Positions 37,021-48,675 of a stretch of 64,000 bases of DNA are shown in pieces. The stretch is taken from NCBI GenBank assembly GCA_013397455.1, contig VYZB01000076.1, positions 2,256,006-2,320,005 of the forward strand, written 5' to 3'. The notes beneath the pieces were generated by a model. It was not told where the DNA came from, did not search any database, and was given only the letters and a program-made list of their open reading frames with translations. Both the position numbers and the translations under genes were made by a program. This stretch comes from Crotophaga sulcirostris. Lineage: Eukaryota; Chordata; Aves; Cuculiformes; Crotophagidae. Within the stretch, counting starts at the first letter, position 1; every line of letters begins with the position of its first letter.

Positions 37021-39688
37021 GTAAGTACCATTGTGTCTTCTAAGTTAACTTCCTTGGGATTTGTAATAGTTTCATTAACCCTCAAATTCACTTATTCCAT
37101 GGATTCCATGTATAATTTCAACATTTACAAAAATTTTCAACAAGATTAGCAGAACTTAAAAAAATATATCTTAACTGTTGGTCTCCAAACTTATGTTTTG
37201 TTCTGATCAGCTTCTTTTCGAGCCAGGACAGTTGTAAATGAAAGGTTTCTTGTTTTGTTTTGATTTTCAAAGGAGCAAGTAGCAGCTTCAGATGGATTTT
37301 ATAGTCTGTCTTCTAATCCTGAAGACTCCCTGAGCTGAGGAGGGGATGGCAAAGCCAGTGCTGGGTAACAGAATTGTGAGGGACAGAATTTGTGGTTGAG
37401 TTACCTTTGTGAGCTGCTGAGAGGGAGGACCTGCCTGTCCTCCTGTCAGGGCAGTTATGAGATCTCACAAGTATCTGCACTTCCCTGGCCTACTGAAAAA
37501 ATTACTGGAACAGAGTTTCTGTAGGAAGTGTCTTACCTGTAACTGTAGTCTGGATTTTTAGGGGTGGATATTGACTTAAATCACAACTTATAAACCAGCC
37601 TATGTGCTCTACTATGCCGTGCATTGAGACCAAACAATTAAGTGGGTTTCTATACTTGATTAGACTGGTGCCCAAGATCTCCAGGTGCATGACAATACCT
37701 AACAGGGAAGAAAGGCACTGTGTAGGCAACATCCTATATGGAAACTTGTCTGAGCTGTCTCATCTAATGTATTTGTATAAATTGGAATGTCTGTGTTCCC
37801 ATCATCTTCCAGACTGGCTGACTGGCATGCTTCATCAGCAGTGTTGCCTGATTTGATCTTCAAAATCCTTCTTTATATGCAGACATCCATCTGTCTCACT
37901 GTCATTATTTCCTGTTTGTGGCTGGTTAGGAACATCATTATTAGTTTTTATTATTTAGTGCCTCGATGTCCTGCAGTATCCAGCAGGGTCATGGTGACAG
38001 TTGCAGTCCATCTTCTGTCACACAGGAACACCATCCTTCTTCCTCTGCAGCTGGCTGGTGCAAGGTCAGTGTGGGACAACGATTGGTGTGCCCTCTTGAC
38101 CTTGAAATACACCTCCTGTCTTATATTGGAAATATTTAAAAGTTTGAACCCATCATTGGTCTTTTGTCTTTCACATCTCATGAGTAATCATGCCAGTGAA
38201 ATACGTCACACTTTTCTGGAGCTTGTACTTCTTTATTGATCTTTTTCTAAACATTTGTAAAAGAAACAGCTGACCTTGTTAAGTGACCCAGCTGTCTCTG
38301 CCAACTTAAAACAATATACCTGCAGGTGAGCAAATAATGCTACTCCAAAACTCCTTAAATTAGTTTTTTTAATAAGATAAATCATGTCATGATAGCAATG
38401 CATGAATTTTTTTATGGCTTTACAGGACAAAAATCCAGGATAGATACTCAGTAGCACTTCAGAATTTAAGCTGATTTCTAGTGCACTGCCTTTGCCCCAA
38501 AAGACAGTTTTTAAAAAATTATTTTATTTATGATGCCTATAAAATCCTTACTGAAGGTGACATTCTCATTTTAGCAGCAGCCCCAGCTATGGGCCCACCA
38601 TATGTTTCATTAGCTTTAAAATTTAGCTCTGCTCATAATACTTTCATTCCTGTCGAGACCTGTAGGATTTCTAAGGAGACTCAACGTGATGATGATCCAG
38701 TAGAAGCTTTTCTTTGTGGAGACTAAATCTGAGTTTCCTTATAGCTTAGTGACTGCTCATTTTGAAGACACTGAAGAGCTGCTTTGTCCCATGATGCCTG
38801 CTTAAAAGGAAAGACCTGTTCTGTCCAGAACATTCTGTTTGTGCCTGTACCATCTTTCAGACCAAGGCTCAAAGCAGTGGGGTGTTTTTTACATATGTTT
38901 GAGATAAGTGTTTATTTAGAGGGGGTGGAATGAAGATGCAGGTTTAACCTTCAGTTGGTAGGAGTGGCAATTTCTTGGGCAAGTAGGTTTGAAAAAATGC
39001 AGTAGTGTGGAGAACTTGAACGTAAATGAAGTCATATGCGAGGTCTGACACAAAAAACCCCCGAGACTGTTCCTGTAACTCTTTTTATTTAACAAATTAA
39101 GAAGATTAACTACGATCACCTTCAAACTAGTTCCCTTCTGCATATGATGCTGCCAATGTTCAAAGCAGTCTGCAGATCATTTTCTGAAAGGCTCTTGGGG
39201 ATCTCCGTCATTTTTCCTTTCACATCTTCTACTGATAAAAAATAGCTGCCTTTGAGCACCGACTTGAACTTTGGGAAGAGGTGGAAATTGCAGGGAGCTG
39301 AGTCTAGTGGATAGGGTGAGTGCTCAAGCACAGTGGTGTTGTTATTGGGTAAAAACTGCTTCACAGACAGCACTGTGGGCTGGTGCACATGGACATTTTT
39401 CGACTGGGGGTAAAAAAAGTCTGTATTTGAACACGCGTCCCCTCGTACTGAGTGAAACGATTGCGTAGAGCATTATCTCACTCTGACAGGTTAGAACATG
39501 TTCTGTAAATGACCCTTTTGTCTCTCTCCTTCTACTCTTGGATCCCCACCTATAGGGTTTGTCTCAATCTGTGTGTCGGACCTCATATGTCATGATGCAA
39601 AAGACATCATTCAGCTCTAGACCTGCTTGTGCACTAGCAAAGAAACGTATATCAAGTGATTAACTTAGGTTGTTTTGTTTTCATATAG
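37021..39688 (+). other. TEX10: TEX10 intron with mariner copy 2
   Basis: A 2.7 kb GT-AG intron. The mariner derivative (39037-39585) ends only 103 bp before the next exon. The remaining sequence is unique. A 150-codon open frame at 37787-38239 has no recognisable domain and is treated as chance. Confidence 0.83.
39037..39585 (-). mobile_element. mariner deletion derivative, copy 2, 549 bp
   Basis: Same family and orientation as the copy at 5562. The left terminus carries GAGGTCTGACACAAAAAA, and the reverse complement of the right terminus begins TGAGGTCCGACACAC. TA borders both sides (39035-39036 and 39586-39587). The minus strand encodes the transposase C-terminal remnant: LSVKQFLPNNNTTVLEHSPY, APCNFHLFPKFK and FLSVEDVKGKMTEI. 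The third catalytic Asp is Asn here (APCN). It shares with copy 1 the same junction joining the transposase C-terminal part to the 5' end region (block GACAGGTTAGAACATGTTCT) and lacks the A-rich expansion of copy 1. Confidence 0.9.
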
Positions 39689-39870
39689 GTCGGATTGGTT
39701 GTCATACCTGATAGCACAGCTGGATCTGTTCTATGTGCCATAAATAAGCTCTTGGATCAAGCTTGCATCTTAAGTGAAAACCTGCACAAGTTCTTAGCCT
39801 CCTGTTGTTACAGTCTTCTGTACTTTCTGCTAACTTTAGACAAAGAGGATGCAGAACATCTACAGAAAAG
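39689..39870 (+). CDS. TEX10: TEX10 coding exon
   Basis: It encodes [32 protein letters not shown] and [18 protein letters not shown], strongly matching vertebrate TEX10. It starts at a codon boundary after TTTTCATATAG and ends two bases into Arg (AAAAG|GTACCG). It contains a hydrophobic helix-rich core but no signal peptide; the family is nuclear. Confidence 0.96.
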
Positions 39871-41083
39871 GTACCGCTGCTTTTCTCACCAGGTTAATTG
39901 CCTCTGCCTTTGTACCCACAAGTATTTAAAAATGTAAAATGAAAGGATACACCCACATATCCCCAACTTTATTGTGCTGTCTTTTGCTTACTTCAGAAGA
40001 GTACCTGCATTTAAGAAAACCTGCTGCAAAGTTAGCTGCAATTATTTGAAACAATATCTGCAGAAGGTTCCATCTCAAAGCTTTTACTTACTACAGTTGT
40101 TCTAGTTAGATGTCAGAAACATCCTGACTTTAGGAAGGTGGATATTTATACCTTAATCTTTAACTTTAGCCTTGAGTTTCATTGGATACATTGAAAGGCA
40201 ACATGGAAAGGATTTGTCTTTCTAAGCTTGTACTCTTTAACTGATGTTATGTTTCAGCTTTAACAAAACTTCTCAGGCATTGTTTTGTAGCCTGCAAATC
40301 CATTTGATTAAAAAACCCAAAAGTTAGAGATACCAGATTTAAATTTCCCCGTATAACTGAAATGTCTTCAAACAATTTAAATAGCAGGTTTTTCCACTAA
40401 GACATACAGAAAAGTTGTTCAAAGCTTACTTAAAATTTAGGACGTGTTTTTAAAGCTGGAGTCCTCCTTCACTTATTGCATTTAATGAGTTGCGTATTAA
40501 AGTGCTGATTCCACTGTTTGATTTCTTATGAGTCTTAAATAGTTTCAGGTGTACCTGAACAATGACTGAAGTAAAAACCTCTTCCCAGCTGCATTGAGCA
40601 GAAATTACAGTGTGTAAGAGCTTCAGCAACATTTGTAGCTCCAGGGAAAGACCTTAATTATTTCCTAGTGCTGTGTCTAATTTTAGACCGGGGCTGTCAA
40701 GCTCTTGGCCCACAGGCCGAATCCATCCCTCCACCTTGTTTTATCCAGCCCAGCACCTTGTTTGTACCCATTGGCAGCACTGAGCTCCTTGTCCCTGCGC
40801 TCCTGCCAGCGCTGGGCACGTGTGCAGGGTGTGACGCGCGTTACGCTGCAGGAGCAGGAGAAGAGCAGGAGCCGGGAGTTTGACACCCCTGTTTTAGAGT
40901 ATTTTCAGGCTTAGCATTTTCTGGTACAAATTTTCTGCTTCGGCACCAGTTAGGGTGGAGGCAGTTGGCATGGTTGGCATTCAGAGAGGCACATTTCCTT
41001 ATACAGCTGTGAGGCTGGTTCACGAAACATACTTGAAATACGCGTCCTCGATCATTTCCATTTTTGTTGTCCTCTCCCCTCAG
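39871..41083 (+). other. TEX10: TEX10 intron with hAT copy 3
   Basis: A 1.2 kb GT-AG intron holding one hAT MITE (40689-40891) that ends 192 bp before the acceptor. Otherwise it is unique sequence ending in a strong pyrimidine tract (GTCCTCTCCCCTCAG). Confidence 0.83.
40689..40891 (+). mobile_element. hAT-type MITE, copy 3, 203 bp
   Basis: The third copy, in the same orientation as the two near 7-8 kb. The right end is GAGTTTGACACCCCTG. The left end is CGGGGCTGTCAAGCTC, altered at the terminal bases. Flanks TTTTAGAC (40681-40688) and TTTTAGAG (40892-40899) agree at 7 of 8 positions, supporting an 8-bp target duplication. The interior is non-coding and matches the other copies, including the central GTGTGACGCGCGTTAC block. 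Confidence 0.88.
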
Positions 41084-41294
41084 GGATATGCTGTGGGGAT
41101 CGTGTATTTCAGCGTTAGCACTCCTGCCACGATTACTGAGACTGATGCTGCAGAGCCTGCAAGTGAGCAGGATCTGTCGGGAAGAGCTGCCTGTTGTCGC
41201 TCAGTTGCTTCGCTTACTAATGCAGCACGGTCAGCTCAGGAGCCATATGATCACAAACGAATTTCTGGTGCAACAGATCATCAAGGACATCATG
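41084..41294 (+). CDS. TEX10: TEX10 coding exon
   Basis: It encodes [55 protein letters not shown] and [11 protein letters not shown]. This leucine-rich helical segment closely follows human TEX10. The first base completes Arg (AG|G), and the exon ends at a codon boundary (ATG|GTATGA). Confidence 0.96.
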
Positions 41295-41492
41295 GTATGA
41301 AACTTCTCGGTGTCTCCCACAGATTACAAGGTTGGACAAGGCTTAAAAATGATGGCAAACATGAAGAACAGATGTTTAGCAATATACAAGTTAGGATTGT
41401 CTTTTATTTGTCTCAGCAGTGCGAGCTGTGTGGCTCCTTGTTGGAGCTCCTGTGGTCACTGCACAGATGAGACAGTTTTGAAGTTTGGCTTG

Positions 41493-42098
41493 TGTCGTGA
41501 CCCAATCTGGACAGTTCAGGGGTCACTGGTATAAGACCCTGGATCACCCCATAAAATTGATGGGTTCAGTACCCACTGGGCTAAATGAAGGCAAAATGAT
41601 GCCAACCAATTGAAGTAAAAGGAATTTATTTGTACATTTGTACAGGCATTCTTAGGGATAAGATTGGCATTGGCTGCTAAGTCTGTGTTAAGGGGAAAGA
41701 AAGAAAGAGGGAGGAAAGGGAGAGAGACAGAGAAAAGTGCAAGGACACCACCTGGGCTCTGGTCCTTCTCTCTCCCAGGATGGCAGACGTGCTGCGCTGC
41801 AATGCCTCTCTTGCAGGGTATTATTTATAACAGTTTCTGGTGGGCCTGTGCAGTGCTTCCTATAGGAAAGTTTTGGAACTGGGATTAAGAGGAAGATGAG
41901 GTCTGAGGTATCATTCTGCCCCTGCTCTCCCAACTGGCAAGATTGCAGTGTGACCTCTCTGGGCAGCATGCACAGCTGGGCTTCTTTCAAGAGCGAGATA
42001 AGGTGTTGGTGGACACTGTCTGTGCTGCAGTATCAGCAGTGGTTTAAGGGCAGCAAAACAAGTGGTTTAAAACAGCCAAAAAGCATCAGTCTCTTACA
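41493..42098 (-). mobile_element. solo LTR of an avian endogenous retrovirus, 606 bp
   Basis: The element begins TGTCGTGACC and ends CTCTTACA on the plus strand, giving TG...CA boundaries. It is flanked by a perfect 5-bp duplication GCTTG (41488-41492 and 42099-42103). Read on the minus strand it has LTR architecture: a TATAAATA box at 41829-41822 and an AATAAA at 41630-41625 about 190 bp further on, so transcription would run toward lower coordinates, antisense to TEX10. A purine-rich stretch (41690-41740) lies between them. No internal viral coding sequence is attached, so this is the usual product of LTR-LTR recombination. The 5-bp duplication fits ERVL-type or some ERV1-type elements; the exact family cannot be named by eye. 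Confidence 0.85.
41822..41829 (-). promoter_or_regulatory. TATA box of the solo LTR
   Basis: TATAAATA on the minus strand, in the position expected for a U3 promoter relative to the AATAAA 190 bp downstream. Whether it is active is unknown. Confidence 0.55.
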
Positions 42099-42286
42099 GC
42101 TTGCACCCAGTCCAGGGGCCCGGGACACCAGTTGGCTTCCTAACGGAGTGCGCTGGATATGCAGCCTGTCTGAGGGAGAGCTGTCCCCATGTAAGGAACT
42201 GGTGCTTTCTGTTCGTTGGAGCAGGGCTCTACAGGTGTACAAAGATGTGATTGAATCAAACTCTATTAAATAGTATATTAAATATT

Positions 42287-42767
42287 CCTCAGCAGGGGAG
42301 GGACATGGATCTGTCTGAGCCAGTCCAGAGGAGGCCATGAAGATGATCAGAGGGCTGGAGCACCTCCCCTGTGAGGACAGGCTGAGAGAGTTGGGGTTGT
42401 TCAGCCTGGAGGAGGTTCGAGGAAGACCTTATAGGAGCCCTCCAGTATTTAAAGGGGGCTACAGGGAAGCTGGGGAGGGGCTCTATTGAGGAGTGCAGGG
42501 ATAGGACAAGAGGGAAATAACGGGTTTTAAGCTGAAAGAGGGGAGATTTAGATTAGATACTAGGTTTTACTGTGAGGGCAGTGAGACACTGGCCCAGATT
42601 GCCCAGAGAAGTCTTGGATGCCCCTTCCCTGGAGATGTTCAAGGCCAGGTTGGATGAGGCTTTGAGCAACCTGATCCAGTGGGAGGTGTCCCTGCCCATG
42701 GCAGGGCGGGTGGAACTGGATGATCTTTAAGGTCCCTTCCAACCCAAACTGTTCTATGATTCTGTGA
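42287..42767 (+). mobile_element. CR1 LINE 3' fragment
   Basis: A J-like CR1 tail in TEX10 sense orientation. It starts AGCAGGGGAGGGACATGGAT, passes through GAGAGTTGGGGTTGTTCAGC and CAAGGCCAGGTTGGATGAGG, and ends AACCCAAACTGTTCTATGAT plus TCTGTGA. The coding frame is broken by several indels. Confidence 0.93.
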
Positions 42768-43598
42768 AATATGTATGGTCTAAAATATAAATATTCTTCA
42801 ATTATTGCAGAACCCAGCACTGCATTCCAGTGGTTTTGAGACTATTGCAGCTGCTTCTCTCTTTAGAACAAAAAATCTGAAACTGCCTTTGCACAAAGCT
42901 CTCACTCATTTTGAGCACAGAGAGTTTCTATCAGGCACAGGTTTGAATAAGCCACCCGTATCCCTTAGTACCTTTTAAAAGGTCTGTTATCAGAAACAAC
43001 CTCAGTGGTGGCGACAGCAGATGTCAGAGAGTGTCCTGCAAGTTCTCTCATGGAGAATGAGGAGGTTGATTTTCTTTGGTGTTGAAAATGCCAGTTTTTG
43101 TGACGTTCCACTGCGGGTGGGTTGTGGTGGTTGTTGCTGCTGGGGTTTCTTAACCACTTACAAATGCTAAGGCAGAGCTGGTTACTGGACCGTGTGCTGT
43201 GTTGGGCTGTGGGTAGTGGTTCTCCTGTAGACTGGGGTATTGAGCTCTCCTGCTTTAGTAGAACCACGCTCATTTGCATTTTAATTAACTCTAAATGGCA
43301 GAATTGAAAGTAAGGCAGGCGCTGTAATTAAGAGTGAGGAAGTCATGTCTACTGGAATTCACACACTTCGTAATGTAACACCTACTTAGTGTACCCAGTA
43401 GTAACACTTTATTGTTTTGGCTTGAACAATCAGACCGCGTTGAAATGTATAAATGAGAAGAACGAGGTTGCTGTGTGAAGGTGAAGAAGGCCATCATGGA
43501 CTTCGAACAGCGCCCCTGATTAACTGTAATAACAAAGCAAGGCTTTGCAAATGCCGGGGGTGAAACTGAGCTTTACCATTTTCCCCCTTTCTTTGTAG

Positions 43599-43712
43599 AC
43601 ACTGAAGAGCGGTGAAGTCCAAGAGCAGTGGCTAACGGACCTCCATTACTGTTTCAACATCTACCTTGCCTCTCATCCCCAGGGAGCTGGCCCGATGAAC
43701 GCCGTGTATTAA
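43599..43712 (+). CDS. TEX10: TEX10 last coding exon with stop
   Basis: It encodes [20 protein letters not shown], then [17 protein letters not shown] and TAA at 43710-43712. The [13 protein letters not shown] block and the final VY are the same as in human TEX10, so this is the native C-terminus. With the eight exons upstream it gives about 432 residues, somewhat less than half of the roughly 930-residue vertebrate protein. Confidence 0.97.
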   Translation, partial: TLKSGEVQEQWLTDLHYCFNIYLASHPQGAGPMNAVY

Positions 43713-43835
43713 AAGAGGTCAAACTGCATTTATTGTAAAGCATTTACTTCTATTTAGTTTTGAATGGAAGACGTTGGAACAAAGCTTGTCAATTTTTTTG
43801 TAAGTGAAACAGAATAAAAATTTTACAAAGAATCA
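43713..43835 (+). other. TEX10: TEX10 3' UTR
   Basis: A short A/T-rich 3' UTR directly after the stop. Its end is inferred from the AATAAA at 43813-43818, followed after about 20 bases by a T/G-containing stretch. A longer alternative UTR cannot be excluded. Confidence 0.75.
43813..43818 (+). terminator. TEX10: TEX10 polyadenylation signal AATAAA
   Basis: The first canonical AATAAA after the TEX10 stop, 101 bp downstream of it. Confidence 0.75.
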
Positions 43836-43919
43836 CATGCCTCGGCTGCCTTTCTTTTCAGGCAAGTTAAGGGAATTTGTTTTAGTAGATGAGGTGACCG
43901 CGGTGAGAGGTGTTAAAAT

Positions 43920-44330
43920 CGTAGAATAGAAACAGAATGGTTTGGGCCAGAAGGGACCTCAAAGCCCATGCAGTCCCACCCCCCTGCCATGGGCAGGGAC
44001 CCCTCCCACCAGCCCAGGCTGCTCCAGGCCCCATCCAGCCTGGCCTTGAACACCTCCATGGAGGGGGCACCCACAGCTTCCCTGGGCAACCTGTGCCAGG
44101 GCCTCACCGCCCTCATCGTGAAGAATTTCTTCCTAAGGTCTAATCTAAATCTTCCCCCTTCCAGTTGAAAGCCATTCCCCCTCATCCTTTACTTACCTTT
44201 GTAAAAAGTTCCTCCCCAGCTTTCCTGAAGCCCCTTTCGGTACTGGAAAGGTCGTTATAAGGTTTCCTTGGAGCCTTCTCTTTTCCAGGCTGAACAAGCC
44301 CAGCTCTCTCAGCCTGTCAAAATCCAGTCT
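43920..44330 (-). mobile_element. CR1 LINE 3' fragment
   Basis: The reverse complement carries J-like CR1 C-terminal coding blocks (RGNGFQLEGGRFRLDLRKKF, RAVRPWHRLPREAVGAP, FKARLDGAWSSL) and a tail reading CCATTCTGTTTCTATTCTAC. It is the GC-richest repeat in the window, with CpGs still present, suggesting a relatively young insertion. It sits just past the TEX10 3' end. Confidence 0.93.
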
Positions 44331-47300
44331 CCTTGAAGCTTAAGTGCTTACAGAGAAACAGACATATTGACTCCAATCATCTATTATTTTGAAGCATCAC
44401 ATTGATTAAAAAAAACTAGAATTACGTAATACCAACTAGAAGGAAAACCAGAAAACAATGAGCTGTGAAACTAGAGTAACTTTTTTATTTTTGCAGAGTT
44501 CATATTTTTAAATACTTCGTGCAAGGTAAATACTGTACGCTGGCAGCGCCAAAGCTCTTGTAAGAACACAGTTTCTTCTAGAAGACGTCCCATATTTTCT
44601 TGCTTTCTGTAAAAACTTTGTGCATGTATAAAAATAGTTATTAATACGGAAAAAATAGGTGATCATTTCAAAAGGTAGAAAGAAACATCCTTAAAAATTT
44701 CCACAGACTGTGGAAAACAATTTATTTACTAAGTGTTTTTTGTCAACTTCTCTACTATTCCTTCCAAATCCACAGCTGGCTAAGAAACAAATTGTTTCTT
44801 TAGAACAGAAGTGGAGCATGAAGGCTGTTCCGTACCTATTTGAGTTGACATTGAGCATCAGTCTTTCAGAATTGTTACATCTTTGGTACCGGTTCCCTCT
44901 CCATTGAAACTGCGTTTGATAAACAGATCCAAAATCCCTACTTTTGACAACGGAAAACTTCTGGAAGCCCTGCAGCTCTATTGTAATGCTGGGCTTAGCG
45001 CTCCATTTTCTGTTTCAAATGCAATTCAGGTTTCATCCCATCAGTAAATAAATTAACAGTTGCATTTAAAAACTAATTTGTACACAGAATAAAATGAGTC
45101 CAACTCCTTAGAAGTCTGCTTGGCATGTAGTGCTGAGCTAATGCAAAATGGAAAATACATTGTAGATGGACTTCTTCATTATGAAAGAGAACTATTGTAC
45201 CGGAATGCGCTTTTTAAATTCCAAACGTTCAGTTTTGCTTAGTGCTGACTCTTGTAGGTTTTGATTTTGCAGCAGTGGTTGGTCTCATGTTATATGAAAA
45301 TTGCTTTGATTTTCCCATGTTCTCCAGCAAATTAACGCACTGCAGGTTGTTTACTGTAAAAGAACAAAATGGTTTTGATGAGGAACTCTAGTGGATAAAA
45401 AGTTTAATCTACATTATGTTCTAAGTCTCATAAACAACCAGGAAAAGAACATGTGTTTTTCCTGCCATCTCGCTGTTGGTTTTCCAGAGAGTCTGGTTTT
45501 GGTGGCACCTGGCAGAGCTTACACAGAACGCTCCTGCAGATATTTAATGCAGCCTTTATCAGTGGAGCTTAACTCAAGATCTGCCCTCATAACTGAACCA
45601 TCAGCCTGGCATCCTTCACTCAGTCCCTGACACAAATGCTCTTGGCTGAGTTTGCTGAAGAGCAGCAAGAGATTTTGTTGAGCAATAAAACATTCGGTAT
45701 TATTAGGTATTATTATATACTTGCCTACCAGCATTAAGTACTGGGTCGTACTGGTAACGAGTGCAGGGCTAAAGTGAGCACTCTCTGAATTATTAGAAAG
45801 CAAAAGTGAACGTCAGCTGACCATTCTCTTTGGTTTTGAGTCTGGCTGAAGGTCTGGCCTCATTCAATGTTTTTATTGACCGTAATAATACGTGTTTTTT
45901 CCTTTCTCAGTTTTGTAGAGATTGGATGGGAATGTTTCAGTGCTTTATCCCCTTCTAGCCAGGGTCGTGCCAAGTGCAAAGCTGAAGATCTCATGGAGGG
46001 GGAGAACCCAGCTTATCTAACGCCATGAAGCAGAAAAACCTTCTCCTTTACAACTTGATAAATGTTCTTCCCTGTCCACAGTGAAACAAAAAAAGAGGTT
46101 TATCGGGCCTGCTGCAGAGAGCCTCTATAAATGCCGTGCACTGAATTGACAAAATGTAGCTATTTAATAAAAAATACATTAAAAAAGGGACAACTTTCAA
46201 GTTCCAAATTGTTTTCATCATAAAAGCCCTATTTTCGACACTATTTTTAAGCACCATCTGTCTATCCCTTCACATGCTCCTTTTCTACCTGTCATCCTCT
46301 GCCTTCCCTTACTTATTTGTACACTTCCTTTCAATACCTTCGGGGTGTCCCCATTCCAGAGTGTTTGGTCTCCTTATGCCAATGAGTTCCTGAGTTTGGT
46401 GCCAGTCTCCCATTACAGATTTGTTGCTGTGCGCTTCTCCCACTACCGATACGGACATTGAAACTGGGCCTGACAGTCAGCCTTCACCTTCCCAGCTGTA
46501 CCTTCTGCAAGCAAACTGAGCAGCCCATTCTGACCTACCCCAGGCACCTACGTCAGAAATAAGTGTATCTGGCATTCACCACTGACAGCTCTGAACTTTT
46601 CCAACAAGCAGAATGTTGTCATGCACAAAGGCAGCCAGATGAAAACCATGTTATTGTCTTTAAGTAAGGGCTAAAGTTCCCTGAGCTCCTATTAGGTGAA
46701 TAAAAGTAGGTAGTGTTCTAAAGGAACCGGGCAGAGTTCCTATCACTATCCTATTCGTCACCAAGTTATGAAAGGAAAGGACACTCAAATCTCAAAAGAA
46801 AGCCTTTTTATTTCAGAAGACAGGGAGATCTGTTGTCCTGAGAAGTTAAACGAAAAGAAGCATTATTTGCTAAAGCTCTTTTCAAATTGAGATTAATGTC
46901 TGCATGAAGAGGTGGCAATCAAACACCTGTCTGGTCAGGCCTCTTAATTAAAACAGTTTTCAAACAGTGGGAAGAAAAAAGCCTCTGTCTTGGGGAGGCA
47001 GAAACTCCCCTACAGTGCTGACAAACTCAAGGAGAGGTCTCCTGTCAGATTGCCTTTTGATTTCAGTGCTTTGTTGAACAAGTTGGAAAATGTACTTTAC
47101 TTCCCTTTGTGAATTATCTTAACTAGTGTCTCCCTGGAGCATCTGCTTTGTTGCTCTCTGTGTGCCCTGCACCTGAGCTACCTGTGATACAAACAGCCAA
47201 CAAGGCAGTAGATCTTCCCTTGGTGAAGGGCTGACGCTACCATAGCTCCCATCCCCAAGTAAGTGCATAATACACTTGAAAAAGTCTTAAAAATAGCATT

Positions 47301-47568
47301 TAGAAAAGAAGTACTAGGAGAGGTGACCACGTACTCTTAACTTCATTTTTAAGCTACCTGTCAAAGAATGCCACGTGCATCAAAGTTCCAGCCTTTGATG
47401 ACCTTGATAATACTTTTACAACCTGTGTTCTCTGATGCTATCCTGTATTACGCTGTGTAGCCCCATCTCAGCCTGACTGTCCTGATTGCACCAACCTGAT
47501 TTCTTGGTATCAGTTCCATACATAAAATTCCAGTTACAAACAGAGCTAAGTAAAACCTGGTAATGATT

Positions 47569-48030
47569 TGTCATGGTTTAGCCCCAACCGGGCTAATTTT
47601 GGCAGCTAAAACTGCAGTTGGGCTCCCAAATCCCCCACACCCACGCACGCCCCTGCCCCCATTCCCAGGGAAAGGAGAGAGGAGAAGGAGAGGGAAAAGG
47701 CTTGTGGATTGGAAACTAAAACTACTGCTTTAATGAAATGATGATAATAATAGTACTAATGATTAAAATAATTAGAAAGCAATTAAATATGTACAAATAT
47801 CATGAGATCACGCCCCCACTCCAACCCTTGATCCAATATACATCATACTTGGTATAAAATTGAGAGATCATGAGGATCTTGCTCTCTTCTGCAATGGCCA
47901 ACATCCAGTGAGGACCCTGTTTGTCTTATTGCTCCTGATCCCAGATCTGTGCATCCCTGAATCCAATTCTTGAGTTCAGCTCCCTCCTAGCTGTGGACCC
48001 ATTCCCTTGTGTCTGCTCTGCAGCACTTGT
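47569..48030 (-). mobile_element. partial endogenous retrovirus LTR
   Basis: The plus strand begins TGTCATGGTTTAGCCCCAAC, the reverse complement of the AACCATGACA 3' end common to a large avian LTR group. After a C-rich part comes a purine-rich stretch and then an AT-rich segment with a minus-strand ATTAAA polyadenylation-type signal at 47734-47729. The other LTR edge is not recognisable and no target duplication was found; the element appears truncated near the adjacent CR1. There is no viral coding sequence. It lies in INVS orientation downstream of the INVS stop. Confidence 0.7.
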
Positions 48031-48039
48031 GGTGACGTA

Positions 48040-48481
48040 CAGTCATCGAGGGGTGGGGGTGCGATCTTGGATATCATCCAGTCCAACCGTACCTGTCCAC
48101 TGCTAAACCGTAGCCCTGAGCACCCCATCTACCTGTCTTTTAAACACCTCCAGGGATGGGGACTCAACCACCTCCCTGGCACCTGTTCCAGTGCCTGATA
48201 ACCCCTTAAGTGAAGAAATTTTTCCTGATGTCTAATCTGAACCTCCCCTGGCACAGCTTGAGGCCATTTCCTCTCTCCTATCACCGATCACTTGGGAGAA
48301 GAGACCAACACCGACCTTGCTACAACCTCCTTTCAGGGCGCTGTAGACAGCGATAAGGCCTCCCCTCAGCCTTCTTTTCTCCAGGCTGAACAGCCCCAGT
48401 GCCCTCAGCTGCTCCTCATAAGACTTTTTCTCCAGCCCCTTCACCAGCTCCGTTGCTCTCCTCTGGACATGCCCCAGCAGT
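48040..48481 (-). mobile_element. CR1 LINE 3' fragment just downstream of the INVS stop
   Basis: The reverse complement encodes CR1 C-terminal blocks ([40 protein letters not shown]). The plus strand shows CATCCAGTCCAACCGTACCT near its 3' end. The wording ([12 protein letters not shown]) differs from the J-like copies, so it is another subfamily. It ends 195 bp below the INVS stop and so may lie within the INVS 3' UTR. Confidence 0.9.
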
Positions 48482-48675
48482 AACATCCCCCCCAAAAAAG
48501 GGTCTAATGTAAATGGTTCAACATAAGGATAAAAGTACAATGCTCAAGTAAGTCCAAAAGCAGTGAAAAAAAAAAAAAGAGTATGCAATCACAACAGTTT
48601 GGTAAGAGTTACTTGTTTTGGTGTAAGATCCCAGTTCTTGAGCAGAGTTTTTTCTTTTCCACAGTGAAACCAATC

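Larger units (their letters stand above)
41295..43598 (+). other. TEX10: last TEX10 intron
   Basis: A 2.3 kb GT-AG intron containing a complete solo LTR (41493-42098, antisense) and a CR1 fragment (42287-42767, sense). The part after 42768 is unique sequence ending in TTTCCCCCTTTCTTTGTAG. Confidence 0.85.
43836..48675. other. region between the convergent TEX10 and INVS genes
   Basis: It holds three insertions on the minus strand: a CR1 (43920-44330), a partial LTR (47569-48030) and a CR1 (48040-48481). The segment 44331-47568 is unique AT-rich sequence in which I see no gene. The INVS 3' UTR must occupy some of the upper part, but no INVS polyadenylation site can be fixed. Minus-strand AATAAA candidates occur at 46812-46807 and 45877-45872. 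Confidence 0.75.

Noticed and set aside
37787..38239. 150-codon plus-strand open frame in a TEX10 intron
   Set aside because: No recognisable domain, low-complexity hydrophobic composition, no supporting splice sites or conserved blocks. It is within the range expected by chance in 64 kb.
41690..41740. Purine-rich stretch considered as a retroviral polypurine tract next to internal sequence
   Set aside because: It lies inside the LTR between TATA and polyadenylation signal, and no viral coding sequence is adjacent.
44836..44970. Short minus-strand open frame between the two genes, considered as an extra INVS terminal exon
   Set aside because: It has a weak acceptor and no resemblance to the human inversin tail; about 35 codons is a chance length.
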